Assembly (NCBI RefSeq): GCF_002592005.1
Contig: NZ_NVQF01000052.1
Location: forward strand, 1 to 42,934
DNA length: 42,934 bases
From: Mycolicibacterium palauense
Lineage (GTDB): Bacteria; Actinomycetota; Actinomycetes; Mycobacteriales; Mycobacteriaceae
Reading direction: 5' to 3'
The position numbers and the translations under genes were made by a program. This document shows positions 9,383 to 17,473 of the stretch, one piece after another (positions within the stretch are counted from its first letter, which is position 1; the number at the start of each line of letters is the position of its first letter). Under the pieces are notes generated by a model. That model was given only the letters and a program-made list of their open reading frames with translations, searched no databases and was not told where the DNA came from.

Positions 9383-9982
9383 ATGGCACGCGGAATCGCG
9401 GGGAACCGGATACTGGTCGGCGGCGTGTTGTTGGGCGCGGCCCTGGCCGTCGGCGCCCCGGCGGGTGCGGCCGCGGCGCACGAAGGCAATCCGTCCTCGG
9501 ACGCCGTTGGGCGTCATCCGCTGGACAACCCGGCTCCCGGGGTGCGCGTCACCCAGGCGATCGGCGACCGGATCTACAACCAGAAGACCGCGGTCAACCG
9601 GGCGCTGGACGCCTCACCTTCGGGGCGGCGCTACCACGAGATGTTCGGCACCCCGAACCACGACGACCCGCACTCCGGCACGAACGGAACCTACCGAGGC
9701 ATCCTGAACACCCCCGGCGCCGGCGGCGTGGGGCCCAAGGAGCTCTACGACTTCGGTCGCGAGCATCTCGGCTGGGCCGGCGAGGCCGACCTGCCCGCCG
9801 CGGTGGTCAAGGCGGTGGCCGGGCGAGCCTCCGGCGGCGGGCACGATCACGGCGAGGGGGAAGAAGGACACGGTAGCGACGAGAACGGCGTTGCGGCGCA
9901 ACCGGTGTCGCTGGCCGCCGAGTCTTCCGGCTCGGGTTGTGTGATCAGCGCGGGCAAGACCTACACCGTCAGGTGCGGTTAG
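9383..9982 (+). CDS. Secreted protein, paralogue A (unrecognised family)
   Basis: A 199-residue exported protein: MARGIAGNRILVGG, hydrophobic VLLGAALAVGAPAGAAAA, then a mature start HEGNPSSDAVG. It is a tandem paralogue of the next gene. Shared blocks are SSDAVGR.PLDNPAPG.R.TQA.GD..YNQ, a central YH.MFGT, GTNG.Y.G.LNTPGAGG.GPKE, YDFGR and a C-terminal disulfide-like pair ending TYTVRC. A His/Glu-rich insert GGGHDHGEGEEGHGS near residue 160 is absent from the paralogue. Start at 9383 has AAGGAA 3-4 bases upstream and aligns with the paralogue. An ATG at 9329 would add 18 residues (Thr/Lys-rich) and sits behind TCACAGAAGGG, the same leader sequence that precedes the paralogue. No domain is recognised. 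Confidence 0.75.
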   Translation: MARGIAGNRILVGGVLLGAALAVGAPAGAAAAHEGNPSSDAVGRHPLDNPAPGVRVTQAIGDRIYNQKTAVNRALDASPSGRRYHEMFGTPNHDDPHSGTNGTYRGILNTPGAGGVGPKELYDFGREHLGWAGEADLPAAVVKAVAGRASGGGHDHGEGEEGHGSDENGVAAQPVSLAAESSGSGCVISAGKTYTVRCG

Positions 9983-10212
9983 CCGGCGAGTGCGACGACG
10001 TTCAGGGACGTCGGGCGACGTCGAGGAACGTTGGGGGTGGGCCGTTTTCGGGTTGGCAGGCAACTCACAGCCAGATACAAGCGAGCGGCGAAGTTCGTGT
10101 GGCGAGATAGGTGTGCGAGCCCGGTAGTGCCGACGTCGACACCACCGCGTCAGGGTCTCGCTCGCAGTACCCGGCGTTGTTGTCACAGTCACAGAAGGGC
10201 TACCTCACGGCC

Positions 10213-10800
10213 ATGGCCATCATCACAAATCGGGCGATCTACGGCGGCATCCTGATCGGGGCGGGCCTGCTGGTCTGCGCACCAGCGGGCCTGGCCTTCG
10301 CCGACAGCGGCGACGCGTCGGCGGACGCGGTCGGGAGGCCGGCACTGGACAATCCCGCACCCGGCATGCGTATGACCCAGGCGCTCGGCGACAAGGTCTA
10401 CAACCAGAACACCAAGTTCAACACCATGCTCGACAACTCGCAGGCGGGCAAGCGCTACCACTCCATGTTCGGCACCGGTGACTACGCCGACCCGTCCCAG
10501 GGCACCAACGGCATCTACAAGGGCTTCCTCAACACGCCCGGGGCCGGTGGGATCGGGCCCAAGGAGTTCTACGACTTCGGTCGCAAGCGTCTCGGACTGC
10601 CGGGAGAGGCCGACCTGTCGGGGAAGGCCGTCGAGAAGATGGCCGGCCAGCACGGCACGTCCTCACAGAGCAGCGGCAACTACAACGCGTCGGCGATGTC
10701 GGCCACCGAATCCGGCGGCGGGTCCGGCTCCAAGTCCGCCGCGTCAGACTCCGGCTGCACCGTATCGTCCGGGGCGACCTACACCGTGCGCTGCAACTGA
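10213..10800 (+). CDS. Secreted protein, paralogue B (unrecognised family)
   Basis: A 195-residue exported protein: MAIITNRAIYGG, hydrophobic ILIGAGLLVCAPAGLAFA and mature start DSGDASADAVG. It matches paralogue A along its whole length, including LDNPAPGMRMTQALGDKVYN, YHSMFGTGDY, LNTPGAGGIGPKEFYDFGR and the Cys pair near the end (SGCTVSSGATYTVRC). A Ser/Gly-rich low-complexity stretch (about 145-175) replaces the His-rich insert of A. The ATG at 10213 lies behind TCACAGAAGGGC, a leader conserved with paralogue A. The 230-base gap between the two genes (9983-10212) has no gene; direct GACGTCG/AACGTTG motifs occur at 9995-10030 but no firm promoter. It is convergent with the permease gene (10-base gap). 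Confidence 0.78.
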   Translation: MAIITNRAIYGGILIGAGLLVCAPAGLAFADSGDASADAVGRPALDNPAPGMRMTQALGDKVYNQNTKFNTMLDNSQAGKRYHSMFGTGDYADPSQGTNGIYKGFLNTPGAGGIGPKEFYDFGRKRLGLPGEADLSGKAVEKMAGQHGTSSQSSGNYNASAMSATESGGGSGSKSAASDSGCTVSSGATYTVRCN

Positions 10801-10810
10801 GCGGACCTCA

Positions 10811-12487
10811 TCAGGGTGAGCGCCGCGAGAACCTGCCGTCGGTGACGTCGTCCCACTTCTGGCAGATGGTGGCCACCTGGGGGTCGCCCTGCTCGCGGAT
10901 CCAGGCGCAGGTCTGTGCGTCCGTGGACGGGTTTGTGACCAGGATGGTCCGCAGCTCGGGGCGTTCCTCGGCGAGGGCGCGCAGCCGCTCGGGCGGCGTT
11001 GAGGGATCGGCGGCGCGTAACGCGTCGAGCGGGTCGATCAGCGCGCCGCGCGGGGCGTCAAAGCCCGCCAGGTCGCCCGCCAGGTCGCCCGCCGGTTCAG
11101 CCCCTTCCTCGGTGCCCGGGCCGCGGCGGCACAGTAACAGGTTGAGCAGGATCGCGGTGATCGCACCCGCGGAGATCCCGGAGTGGAAGATCGTCTGGAA
11201 CCAGTCGGGGAACTTGGCGTAGAGGTCGACGGCGACGTTGACCGGATTCTCGGCCAGCGCGCGGTCGGTGTAGTACAGCTTGGCCTCGGTCAGCATGGCC
11301 ACCCCGATCGAGATGGCGACCACCAGGATGTTGGTGTTGTCGAACTTCACCTTGCTCAGGGTGCGCACGCCGCTGGCGGCCACCATGCCGAACAGTGCCA
11401 CCCCGGCGCCGCCGAGGACCGGCAGCGGGATTCCCTCGACGACCGCGGCCATCTTCGGCAGCAGGCCCAGCAGAACCAGGATGACCCCGGCGCCGGTGGC
11501 GACATGGCGGGTGCGTACCCCGGTGATCGCCACCAGGCCCACGTTCTGGGCGAAGGCCGTGTAGGGGAAGGTGTTGAACACCCCGCCCAGCACCGTGCCC
11601 AACCCGTCGGCGCGCAGTCCGTCGGCCAGTTTCTGCGGGGTGATCTTCTCGTCGACGATCTCGCCGACGGCGACGATGTCGCCGGTGGTCTCGGTCATGA
11701 TCACGATCGCGACGATCAGCAGGGCGATGATCGAGCTGATCTCGAAGGTGGGCAGGCCGAACTGGAACGGTGCCACCACCCCGATCCAGCCGTAGTCGCC
11801 CATGTGGCTCCAGTCGGTCATCCCCAACGGCACGGCGACGACGGTGCCGATGATCAGCCCGAGCAGGATGGACACGCGGCGCATCGACTCGGGGGCGAAG
11901 CGCTCGATGGCGATGATGACCGCCAGGGTGAAGAAGCCCATCCCGATGGCCTTGGGGTCGCCGAAGTCCGGGCCGGTGCCGCCTCCGAACCAGCCGGCGG
12001 CCACCCGCATCAGCGAGACCCCGATGATGAGGATGATGGTGCCCGTCACCAGGGGCGGGAAGAACCGGATGAGCTTGCCGAACACCGGCGCGAGCACGAT
12101 CATGAACAACCCGCAGGCGATCACCGAACCGTAGATGGCGGTGATCCCGTGGTTGGCCCCGATGGTGATCATCGGGCCCACCGCGGCGAACGTGACGCCC
12201 TGCATCAGCGGCAGCCGCACCCCGAACCGCCAGAACCCGACCGACTGGATGATCGTGGCGATCCCGGCGACGAACAGGTCGGCCATGATCAGGTGGACGA
12301 TGTCGGACTGCTGCAGTTGTCCCGCGCCGACCATCGCGCCGCCCACGATCAGCGGCACCGCCACCGCGCCGGCGTACATCGCCAGCACGTGCTGCACGGC
12401 CAGCGGGAGCAGCCGCTTCAGCGGCGGGATGTCGTCGACGGGACGTGGTGCCTGTCGACCCTTCGTCAGCAATGCGGTAGCCACCAT
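10811..12487 (-). CDS. Nucleobase:cation symporter-2 (xanthine/uracil permease) with C-terminal LRV-like domain
   Basis: A 558-residue inner-membrane permease of the NCS2 family. The membrane part (residues 20-460) has about 14 hydrophobic segments. Family features are QHVLAMYAGAVAVPLIVGGA near the start, GVTFAAVGPM, VAIITETTGD-like MTETTGDIVAVGE (transport-site region of TM8) and FNTFPYTAFAQNVGLVAITGV. Purine or pyrimidine uptake is expected; substrate choice cannot be read here. Odd: residues about 485-558 form a soluble cytoplasmic tail. AADPSTPPERLRALAEERPE followed by LRTILVTNPSTDAQTCAWI resembles the variant leucine-rich repeat units of actinobacterial proteins. It is joined by a linker containing GDLA repeats from a 12-bp tandem repeat. 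No strong ribosome site or promoter was identified in 12488-12568. Confidence 0.88.
   Translation of the reverse strand: MVATALLTKGRQAPRPVDDIPPLKRLLPLAVQHVLAMYAGAVAVPLIVGGAMVGAGQLQQSDIVHLIMADLFVAGIATIIQSVGFWRFGVRLPLMQGVTFAAVGPMITIGANHGITAIYGSVIACGLFMIVLAPVFGKLIRFFPPLVTGTIILIIGVSLMRVAAGWFGGGTGPDFGDPKAIGMGFFTLAVIIAIERFAPESMRRVSILLGLIIGTVVAVPLGMTDWSHMGDYGWIGVVAPFQFGLPTFEISSIIALLIVAIVIMTETTGDIVAVGEIVDEKITPQKLADGLRADGLGTVLGGVFNTFPYTAFAQNVGLVAITGVRTRHVATGAGVILVLLGLLPKMAAVVEGIPLPVLGGAGVALFGMVAASGVRTLSKVKFDNTNILVVAISIGVAMLTEAKLYYTDRALAENPVNVAVDLYAKFPDWFQTIFHSGISAGAITAILLNLLLCRRGPGTEEGAEPAGDLAGDLAGFDAPRGALIDPLDALRAADPSTPPERLRALAEERPELRTILVTNPSTDAQTCAWIREQGDPQVATICQKWDDVTDGRFSRRSP
11063..11098. repeat. 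12-bp in-frame tandem repeat in permease linker
   Basis: Two perfect copies of GCCCGCCAGGTC and a third, altered copy, encoding Gly-Asp-Leu-Ala repeats between the membrane part and the C-terminal domain of the permease. Confidence 0.85.
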
Positions 12488-12568
12488 GCAGACATCTTTT
12501 GCAGGCCGGGTTTCGCCGGCTTCTCGTCGGCATCACCGCTGAGTTACACCGTCGGCCGGGTTACCCCG

Positions 12569-13111
12569 TCAGCGCGACTCGAACAACGCCAGCAGGGCCC
12601 AGGCCGCGATCGACTGCGCATCGGTGATCTCGCCCTCGCGGATCATCCGGCGCACCTCGTCCCCGCCGAACCACCGGCTGCGCATGTCCTGCTCCTCGTG
12701 TTCGCGGTCCGGTTCGCCCTCCACGACGTCGGTGGCCAGGAACACCCGCCCGCGCTGGCTGCTCATCCCCGGAGCGACGTCGAGCAGGCCCAGCGGGGTC
12801 ATCCGGGCCGCCCGCAGCCCGGTCTCCTCGCGCAGTTCCCGGGCCGCCAGCTCGGCGGGATCCAGGTGGGCGCGGTCCGGGGCGGTGCCCTGCGGGAACT
12901 CCCAGCGGCGCAGTCCCAGCGGGTACCGGAACTGCTCCACGAGGCGGAACCGGCCCGCCTCGTCGCGGGCGATCACCAGCGCGTACGTGGGTTTGTCGAC
13001 GACGCCGTAGATCCCCTCGCTGCCGTCGGGCCGGCGGATGGCGTCCTCCCGCAAGATCATCCAGTTGTTGCGGTACACCTCGCGTGACGCGATCCGTTCG
13101 ATGTGGTCCAC
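12569..13111 (-). CDS. NUDIX hydrolase (ADP-ribose pyrophosphatase-like)
   Basis: A 180-residue NUDIX protein starting VDHIERIASREVYRNN. The NUDIX helix is AELAARELREETGL (about residues 92-105), which contains REL and EETG of the metal-binding box. Upstream lies WEFPQGTAPD, which gives the glycine-containing start of the motif. The N-terminal extension with two beta strands (NWMILREDAIRRPDG, YGVVDKPTYALVIARD) and the downstream APGMSSQRGRVFLATDVVEG are typical of ADP-ribose/nucleotide-sugar pyrophosphatases. The GTG at 13111 is the last start before an upstream stretch without homology. It is divergent from fadD36, with starts 40 bases apart. Cytosolic housekeeping role; the precise substrate is not determined by sequence. 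Confidence 0.88.
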   Translation of the reverse strand: MDHIERIASREVYRNNWMILREDAIRRPDGSEGIYGVVDKPTYALVIARDEAGRFRLVEQFRYPLGLRRWEFPQGTAPDRAHLDPAELAARELREETGLRAARMTPLGLLDVAPGMSSQRGRVFLATDVVEGEPDREHEEQDMRSRWFGGDEVRRMIREGEITDAQSIAAWALLALFESR

Positions 13112-13138
13112 GCGGCCAGTATCGCCGAGGCCGGCGGG

Positions 13139-13151
13139 TAGCGTCTGACCC
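13139..13151 (+). promoter_or_regulatory. Leaderless promoter -10 of fadD36
   Basis: TAGCGT (13139-13144) ends 7 bases before the GTG at 13152; no ribosome site is present. Confidence 0.6.
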
Positions 13152-14564
13152 GTGTTGCTCGCATCCCTGAATCCCGCGGCGGTCGCGGCCGGTGCCGACC
13201 TGGCCGACGCGGTCACCATCGACGGTGTGTCGTTGAGCCGCAGCGACCTCGTCGGTGCCGCGACGTCGGTGGCCGAGCGTGTGGGCGGTGCCCACCGGGT
13301 GGCGATCCTGGCCGTCCCGACCGCCACCACGGTGCTCGCCGTCACCGGCTGCCTGATCGCCGGCGTGCCGTTCGTCCCGGTGCCCGCCGACGTCGGCACC
13401 GCCGAGCGCGCCCACATCCTGACCGACTCCGGCGCGCAGGCCTGGCTCGGTGAGCTGCCGGCCGAGACGGAGGGGCTGCCGCACATCCCGGTGCGCCGGC
13501 ACGCGCGGTCCTGGCACCGCTATCCCGAACCGCCGCCGGAGGCGCTGGCCTATGTCATGTACACCTCGGGGACGACGGGTCTGCCGAAGGGCGTGCTGAC
13601 CAGCCGCGGGGCGATCGCCGCCGATATCGACGCGCTGGCGGCGGCCTGGCAGTGGACACCGCAGGACACGCTGGCGCACGGACTGCCGCTGTTCCACGTG
13701 CACGGCCTGGTGCTGGGCCTGCTCGGTTCGCTGCGGGTGGGAAACCGATTCGTGCACACCGGAAAGCCGACCCCCGACGCCTATGCCGCGGCGCGGGAGC
13801 AGTCCGGGGCGACGCTGTACTTCGGAGTGCCGACGGTGTGGTCACGGGTGGCCGCGGACCCGGCCGTCGCGCAGACCCTGCGCGGGGCGCGGCTGCTGGT
13901 GTCGGGCAGCGCACCGTTGCCGGTGCCGGTCTTCGACCGGCTCGCCGAGCTCACCGGCCATGCACCGGTGGAGCGTTACGGCAGCACCGAGTCGCTGATC
14001 ACCCTGAGCACCCGCGCCGACGGTGAGCGCCGGCCCGGGTGGGTCGGGCATCCGCTGGCCGGGGTGGACACCCGGCTGGTCGACGACGCCGGGGCCGCGG
14101 TGCCGCACGACGGCGAGACGATCGGGCACCTGCGTGTCCGCGGGCCGATGCTCTTCGACGGCTATCTGAACCGGCCCGAGGCCACCGCGGAGGTTCTCGA
14201 ACCGGACGGGTGGTACCGCACCGGCGACGTCGCCGTCGCCGACGGCTCCGGGATGCACCGCATCGTCGGGCGCGAGTCGGTGGACCTGATCAAGTCCGGG
14301 GGCTACCGGATCGGCGCCGGCGAGATCGAGACCGCCCTGCTGGGGCATCCGGGCGTCGACGAGGTCGCCGTCGTCGGGGTCCCCGACGACGACCTGGGCC
14401 AGCGCATCGTCGCGTTCGTGGTCGGTGACGCCGAGCCGCAGGCCCTCATCGACCATGTGGCACAACAACTTTCCGCGCACAAGCGTCCGCGTGAGGTCAG
14501 GCTGGTGGCCGCGCTGCCGCGCAACGCGATGGGCAAGGTGCTCAAGAAGGAGCTGCAGCGATGA
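13152..14564 (+). CDS. fadD36: Fatty-acid/acyl-CoA synthetase FadD36
   Basis: A 470-residue adenylate-forming enzyme orthologous to Rv1193. It has the P-loop-like YTSGTTGLPKG (137-147), the VERYGSTES motif (A5), WYRTGD (A7), GRESVDLIKSGGYRIGAGEIE (A8 hinge region) and the C-terminal catalytic Lys in RNAMGKVLKKEL. It activates a carboxylic acid to an acyl-AMP and then to its CoA thioester; chain length preference is not clear. N-terminus MLLASLNPAAV matches the mycobacterial orthologue. The transcript is probably leaderless. The stop overlaps the ATG of a truncated VOC-type reading frame (ATGA overlap), suggesting the ancestral operon had a second gene. Confidence 0.93.
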   Translation: MLLASLNPAAVAAGADLADAVTIDGVSLSRSDLVGAATSVAERVGGAHRVAILAVPTATTVLAVTGCLIAGVPFVPVPADVGTAERAHILTDSGAQAWLGELPAETEGLPHIPVRRHARSWHRYPEPPPEALAYVMYTSGTTGLPKGVLTSRGAIAADIDALAAAWQWTPQDTLAHGLPLFHVHGLVLGLLGSLRVGNRFVHTGKPTPDAYAAAREQSGATLYFGVPTVWSRVAADPAVAQTLRGARLLVSGSAPLPVPVFDRLAELTGHAPVERYGSTESLITLSTRADGERRPGWVGHPLAGVDTRLVDDAGAAVPHDGETIGHLRVRGPMLFDGYLNRPEATAEVLEPDGWYRTGDVAVADGSGMHRIVGRESVDLIKSGGYRIGAGEIETALLGHPGVDEVAVVGVPDDDLGQRIVAFVVGDAEPQALIDHVAQQLSAHKRPREVRLVAALPRNAMGKVLKKELQR

Positions 14565-14668
14565 GCCTGCGCTGCACCGAGATCTGCATCGACGCCGCCG
14601 ACATCCACGCCCTGGGCGCCTGGTGGTCGAAGGCCCTGGGCTGGCCGCCGGCTGACCCGGCGGCCCGC
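14561..14668 (+). pseudogene. Truncated VOC (glyoxalase-like) gene fragment
   Basis: The ATG at 14561 overlaps the fadD36 stop. The first 30 or so residues, MSLRCTEICIDAADIHALGA then WWSKALGWPPA, look like the opening beta-alpha unit of a VOC/glyoxalase-superfamily protein. Homology stops where the convergent bluB gene begins at 14669. The frame stays open further, but only antisense to bluB. I infer a 5' remnant cut off when the bluB segment was joined. A genuine short peptide cannot be excluded. Confidence 0.55.
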
Positions 14669-15313
14669 TCACTGCCAGGTGTTCTCGAAGACGAACTCCT
14701 CCAGCGGTCGCGGCGTCGCCCACCGGTCGAGTTCGAGCTGCGGGCGGTCCGGGAACTCCGCGACCGGGCCCAGGCACAGGATGGCGATCGGTTCGGCCCC
14801 GGTGGGGAAGTCCAGCAGCGCCGAGAGGTCCGCGGGCTCGAAGATCGACACCCAGCCCACGCCGTAGCCCTCCGCCCGGGCGGCCAGCCACACGTTCTGG
14901 ATCGCGCAGGACGCCGACGCCAGATCCATCTGCGGCATGGTGCGCCGCCCGAACACGTGGCGGCCGCGGTCGGTGCCCAACGCCACCACCAGCAGTTCTG
15001 CGCAGTCGAGGATGCCCTCCACCTTCAGCGCCAGGAACTCGTCCTCGCGCCGCCCCAGGGCCGCGGCCGTCCGCAGCCGTTCGTCGCCGACCAGGGCGTG
15101 GATGCGTGTGCGCAGCACGGGATCGGTGATGCGCAGAAACCGCCACGGCTGCATCAGGCCCACGCTCGGCGCGGCGTGCGCGGCCTGCAGGATCCGGGCC
15201 AGCACCAGTTCGGGCACGGTGGAGTCGGGGAGGAATCTGCGCATGTCGCGGCGCGCGAAGATCGCGCGGTAGACGGCCCGGCGCTCAGGTTCGCTGAACG
15301 CGTGCGCGGTCAC
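14669..15313 (-). CDS. bluB: 5,6-dimethylbenzimidazole synthase (BluB)
   Basis: A 214-residue nitroreductase-fold flavoprotein of the BluB type, which cleaves reduced FMN with oxygen to make 5,6-dimethylbenzimidazole, the lower ligand of vitamin B12. Signatures are FSEPERRAVYRAIFARRDMR and RFLPDSTVP at the FMN phosphate site, HAAPSVGLMQPWRFL (the BluB lid and FMN region), RRTMPQMDLASASCAIQNVW and the GYGVGWVSIFEP motif. Length is close to the usual 210-230. The start is taken as GTG 15313; an ATG at 15409 lies inside dapD. No cobalamin genes are adjacent. It sits between the VOC fragment and dapD, where M. tuberculosis has other genes, so it is probably a lineage-specific insertion or relocation. 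Confidence 0.85.
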   Translation of the reverse strand: MTAHAFSEPERRAVYRAIFARRDMRRFLPDSTVPELVLARILQAAHAAPSVGLMQPWRFLRITDPVLRTRIHALVGDERLRTAAALGRREDEFLALKVEGILDCAELLVVALGTDRGRHVFGRRTMPQMDLASASCAIQNVWLAARAEGYGVGWVSIFEPADLSALLDFPTGAEPIAILCLGPVAEFPDRPQLELDRWATPRPLEEFVFENTWQ

Positions 15314-15341
15314 GGCCGTCGGCTCATGTCTGACCCGAACC

Positions 15342-16286
15342 TCAGTTGGAGTGCAGGGCTTCGTTGAGGGTGATGCCGTGGCCGTCGCGCCGGACCACCT
15401 CCACCGCACCGGACACCGAGTTGCGGCGGAACAGCAGGTTGTCGGAGCCGGAGAGCTCCCGCGCCTTGACCGATTTGCCGTCGGCTGTCGTCACCTTGGT
15501 GCCTGCGGTCACGTACAGCCCCGCCTCGATCACGCAGTCGTCGCCCAGCGAGATGCCCAGCCCGGAGTTGGCGCCGAGCAGGCAGCGTTTGCCCACCGAG
15601 ATCACCTCGCTGCCGCCGCCGGAGAGCGTGCCCATGATCGACGCACCCCCGCCGACGTCCGAACCGTCGTCGACGACCACCCCGGCCGAGATGCGGCCCT
15701 CGACCATCGAGGAGCCCAGCGTCCCCGCGTTGAAGTTGACGAAGCCCTCGTGCATGACGGTGGTGCCCGAGGCCAGGTGCGCGCCCAGGCGCACCCGGTC
15801 GGCGTCGGCGATCCGCACCCCGGCGGGCGCCACGTAGTCGACCATCCGGGGGAACTTGTCGATGCCGTAGACGGTCACCGGGCCGCGCCGGCGCAGCCGG
15901 GCCCGCACCGTCTCGAAGCCGTCGACCGCGCACGGGCCGTGGTTGGTCCACACCACGTTGGACAGCAGGCCGAAGAACCCCGCGGCGTTGAGTGCGTGCG
16001 GGGCCACCAGGCGATGCGAGAGCAGATGCAGGCGCAGGTAGACGTCATGGGCGTCGGTGGCCGGTGCGCCCAGGTCGGGAACGGTGGTGCGCAGCACCAC
16101 CGTCCTGGTGCCGCGGTCGGGGTCGGAGCCGGCCAGCGCCACCAGCTCGGGCGGCGCCTCGGCGTCGGTGAGGTGCAGATTGCCCGGCGGATCGAAGTCA
16201 CCCAGTTCCGGTGCGGGGAACCAGGTGTCGAGGACAGTCCCGTCGTCGGTCAGCGTCGCCAGTCCGATACCCGAAGCTCCAGTCAC
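15342..16286 (-). CDS. dapD: Tetrahydrodipicolinate N-succinyltransferase DapD
   Basis: A 314-residue actinobacterial-type DapD orthologous to Rv1201c. It succinylates tetrahydrodipicolinate using succinyl-CoA, the committed step of the succinylase route to DAP and lysine. The N-terminal domain is alpha/beta (residues 1-130, with LRLHLLSHRLV). The left-handed beta-helix of hexapeptide repeats follows from about 165: VRLGAHLASGTTVMHEGFVN, then GTLGSSMVEGRISAGVVVDD, GSDVGGGASIMG and GISLGDDCVIEAGLYVTAGT. The catalytic-site glutamate lies in SMVEGRIS. The start is a GTG at 16286 with a TANNNT hexamer 8 bases upstream. Divergent from dapE, so two consecutive-pathway enzymes share a 92-base control region. 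Confidence 0.95.
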   Translation of the reverse strand: MTGASGIGLATLTDDGTVLDTWFPAPELGDFDPPGNLHLTDAEAPPELVALAGSDPDRGTRTVVLRTTVPDLGAPATDAHDVYLRLHLLSHRLVAPHALNAAGFFGLLSNVVWTNHGPCAVDGFETVRARLRRRGPVTVYGIDKFPRMVDYVAPAGVRIADADRVRLGAHLASGTTVMHEGFVNFNAGTLGSSMVEGRISAGVVVDDGSDVGGGASIMGTLSGGGSEVISVGKRCLLGANSGLGISLGDDCVIEAGLYVTAGTKVTTADGKSVKARELSGSDNLLFRRNSVSGAVEVVRRDGHGITLNEALHSN

Positions 16287-16300
16287 GGTGCTATACGGTA
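16287..16300 (-). promoter_or_regulatory. Candidate leaderless promoter -10 of dapD
   Basis: Minus-strand TACCGT (16295-16300) ends 8 bases before the GTG at 16286. Confidence 0.4.
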
Positions 16301-16365
16301 CCGGCTGCGTGTCCGTTCCCGGCAGCCCCCGCGGGCGGCCCGGATCCGTCGGTGTGCCGACCCGC

Positions 16366-16378
16366 TAGCCTGAGCAAC
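16366..16378 (+). promoter_or_regulatory. Leaderless promoter -10 of dapE
   Basis: TAGCCT (16366-16371) followed by 7 bases and the GTG at 16379; no ribosome site. Confidence 0.6.
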
Positions 16379-17443
16379 GTGCTCGACCTCCACGGCGACC
16401 CCGTCGCCCTGACCGCGGCGCTGGTCGACGTCCCCAGCGAGTCGCGGGACGAGGCGCGCCTGGCCGATCTTGTGCAGGAGGCGCTGCGCACCCAGACCGC
16501 CGGGTTCGAGGTGATCCGCAGCGGCAACGCGGTGCTGGCCCGCACCCACCGGGGCCTGCCCAGCCGGGTCATGCTCGCCGGGCACCTGGACACCGTGCCG
16601 GTCGCCGACAATCTGCCCAGCTGCGTCGAGGGCGAGCGGATGTTCGGCTGCGGCACCTCCGACATGAAGTCCGGTGACGCGGTGTTCCTGCACCTGGCGG
16701 CCACCGTCACCGAGCCCGCGCACGACTTGACGCTGGTGTTCTACGACTGCGAGGAGATCGAGGCGTCGGCCAACGGGCTCGGGCGTATCGAGCGCGAGCT
16801 GCCGGACTGGTTGCTTGCGGACCTGGCCGTGCTCGGTGAACCCACCGGCGGCTTCATCGAGGCCGGGTGCCAGGGCACGCTGCGGGTCGTCATCGGGGCC
16901 GCCGGCACCCGCGCCCACTCGGCGCGATCGTGGATGGGCGACAACGCCGTTCACAAGCTGTCCGGGGTGCTGGCCCGGCTGGCCGACTACCGGCCGCGCA
17001 GCGTCGACATCGACGGCTGCGTCTACCGCGAGGGCCTGTCGGCGGTGCGGATCGACGGCGGCGTGGCCGGCAACGTGATTCCCGACGCCGCCTCGGTGAC
17101 GGTGAACTTCCGCTTCGCCCCGGACCGCACCCCGGAGCAGGCCTTCGAGCATGTGGCCGAGGTGTTCGACGGCCTGCCGGTGACCATGGACCTGACCGAT
17201 TCGGCGGCGGGCGCGCTGCCGGGGCTGGGGCAACCGGCGGCCGCCCAGCTGGTCGCCGCCGCGGGCGGGCAGGTGCGCGCCAAGTACGGCTGGACCGACG
17301 TGTCACGGTTCGCCGCCCTGGGCATCCCCGCGGTCAACTACGGGCCCGGCGATCCCAACCTGGCGCACCGGCGCGACGAGAGCGTGGAGATCGCGCAGAT
17401 CACCACCGTGACCGAGATGCTGCGGGCGTACCTGAGCGCCTGA
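16379..17443 (+). CDS. dapE: Succinyl-diaminopimelate desuccinylase DapE
   Basis: A 354-residue M20-family di-zinc peptidase orthologous to Rv1202. It hydrolyses N-succinyl-LL-DAP to succinate and LL-DAP. Metal and catalytic motifs: MLAGHLDTVPVADN (His ligand and adjacent Asp), GCGTSDMKSGDAV (bridging Asp), FYDCEEIEASANGLG (Glu general base and ligand), VLGEPTGG and, near the C-terminus, NYGPGDPNLAHRRDE with the last His. The dimerisation domain includes GTRAHSARSWMGDNAVH. The GTG at 16379 follows a TAGCCT hexamer by 7 bases, which supports it over an upstream open frame without homology. Divergent from dapD; with dapC at 1.2 kb the window encodes three steps of DAP synthesis. Confidence 0.95.
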   Translation: MLDLHGDPVALTAALVDVPSESRDEARLADLVQEALRTQTAGFEVIRSGNAVLARTHRGLPSRVMLAGHLDTVPVADNLPSCVEGERMFGCGTSDMKSGDAVFLHLAATVTEPAHDLTLVFYDCEEIEASANGLGRIERELPDWLLADLAVLGEPTGGFIEAGCQGTLRVVIGAAGTRAHSARSWMGDNAVHKLSGVLARLADYRPRSVDIDGCVYREGLSAVRIDGGVAGNVIPDAASVTVNFRFAPDRTPEQAFEHVAEVFDGLPVTMDLTDSAAGALPGLGQPAAAQLVAAAGGQVRAKYGWTDVSRFAALGIPAVNYGPGDPNLAHRRDESVEIAQITTVTEMLRAYLSA

Positions 17444-17473
17444 CCGCCTCGGGGGCGTACACCGGCCGGCCCA

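Noticed and set aside
14669..15367. Long continuation of the VOC-like frame on the plus strand
   Set aside because: It lies antisense to bluB, which has clear family motifs on the other strand; only the first 108 bases have VOC-like sequence.
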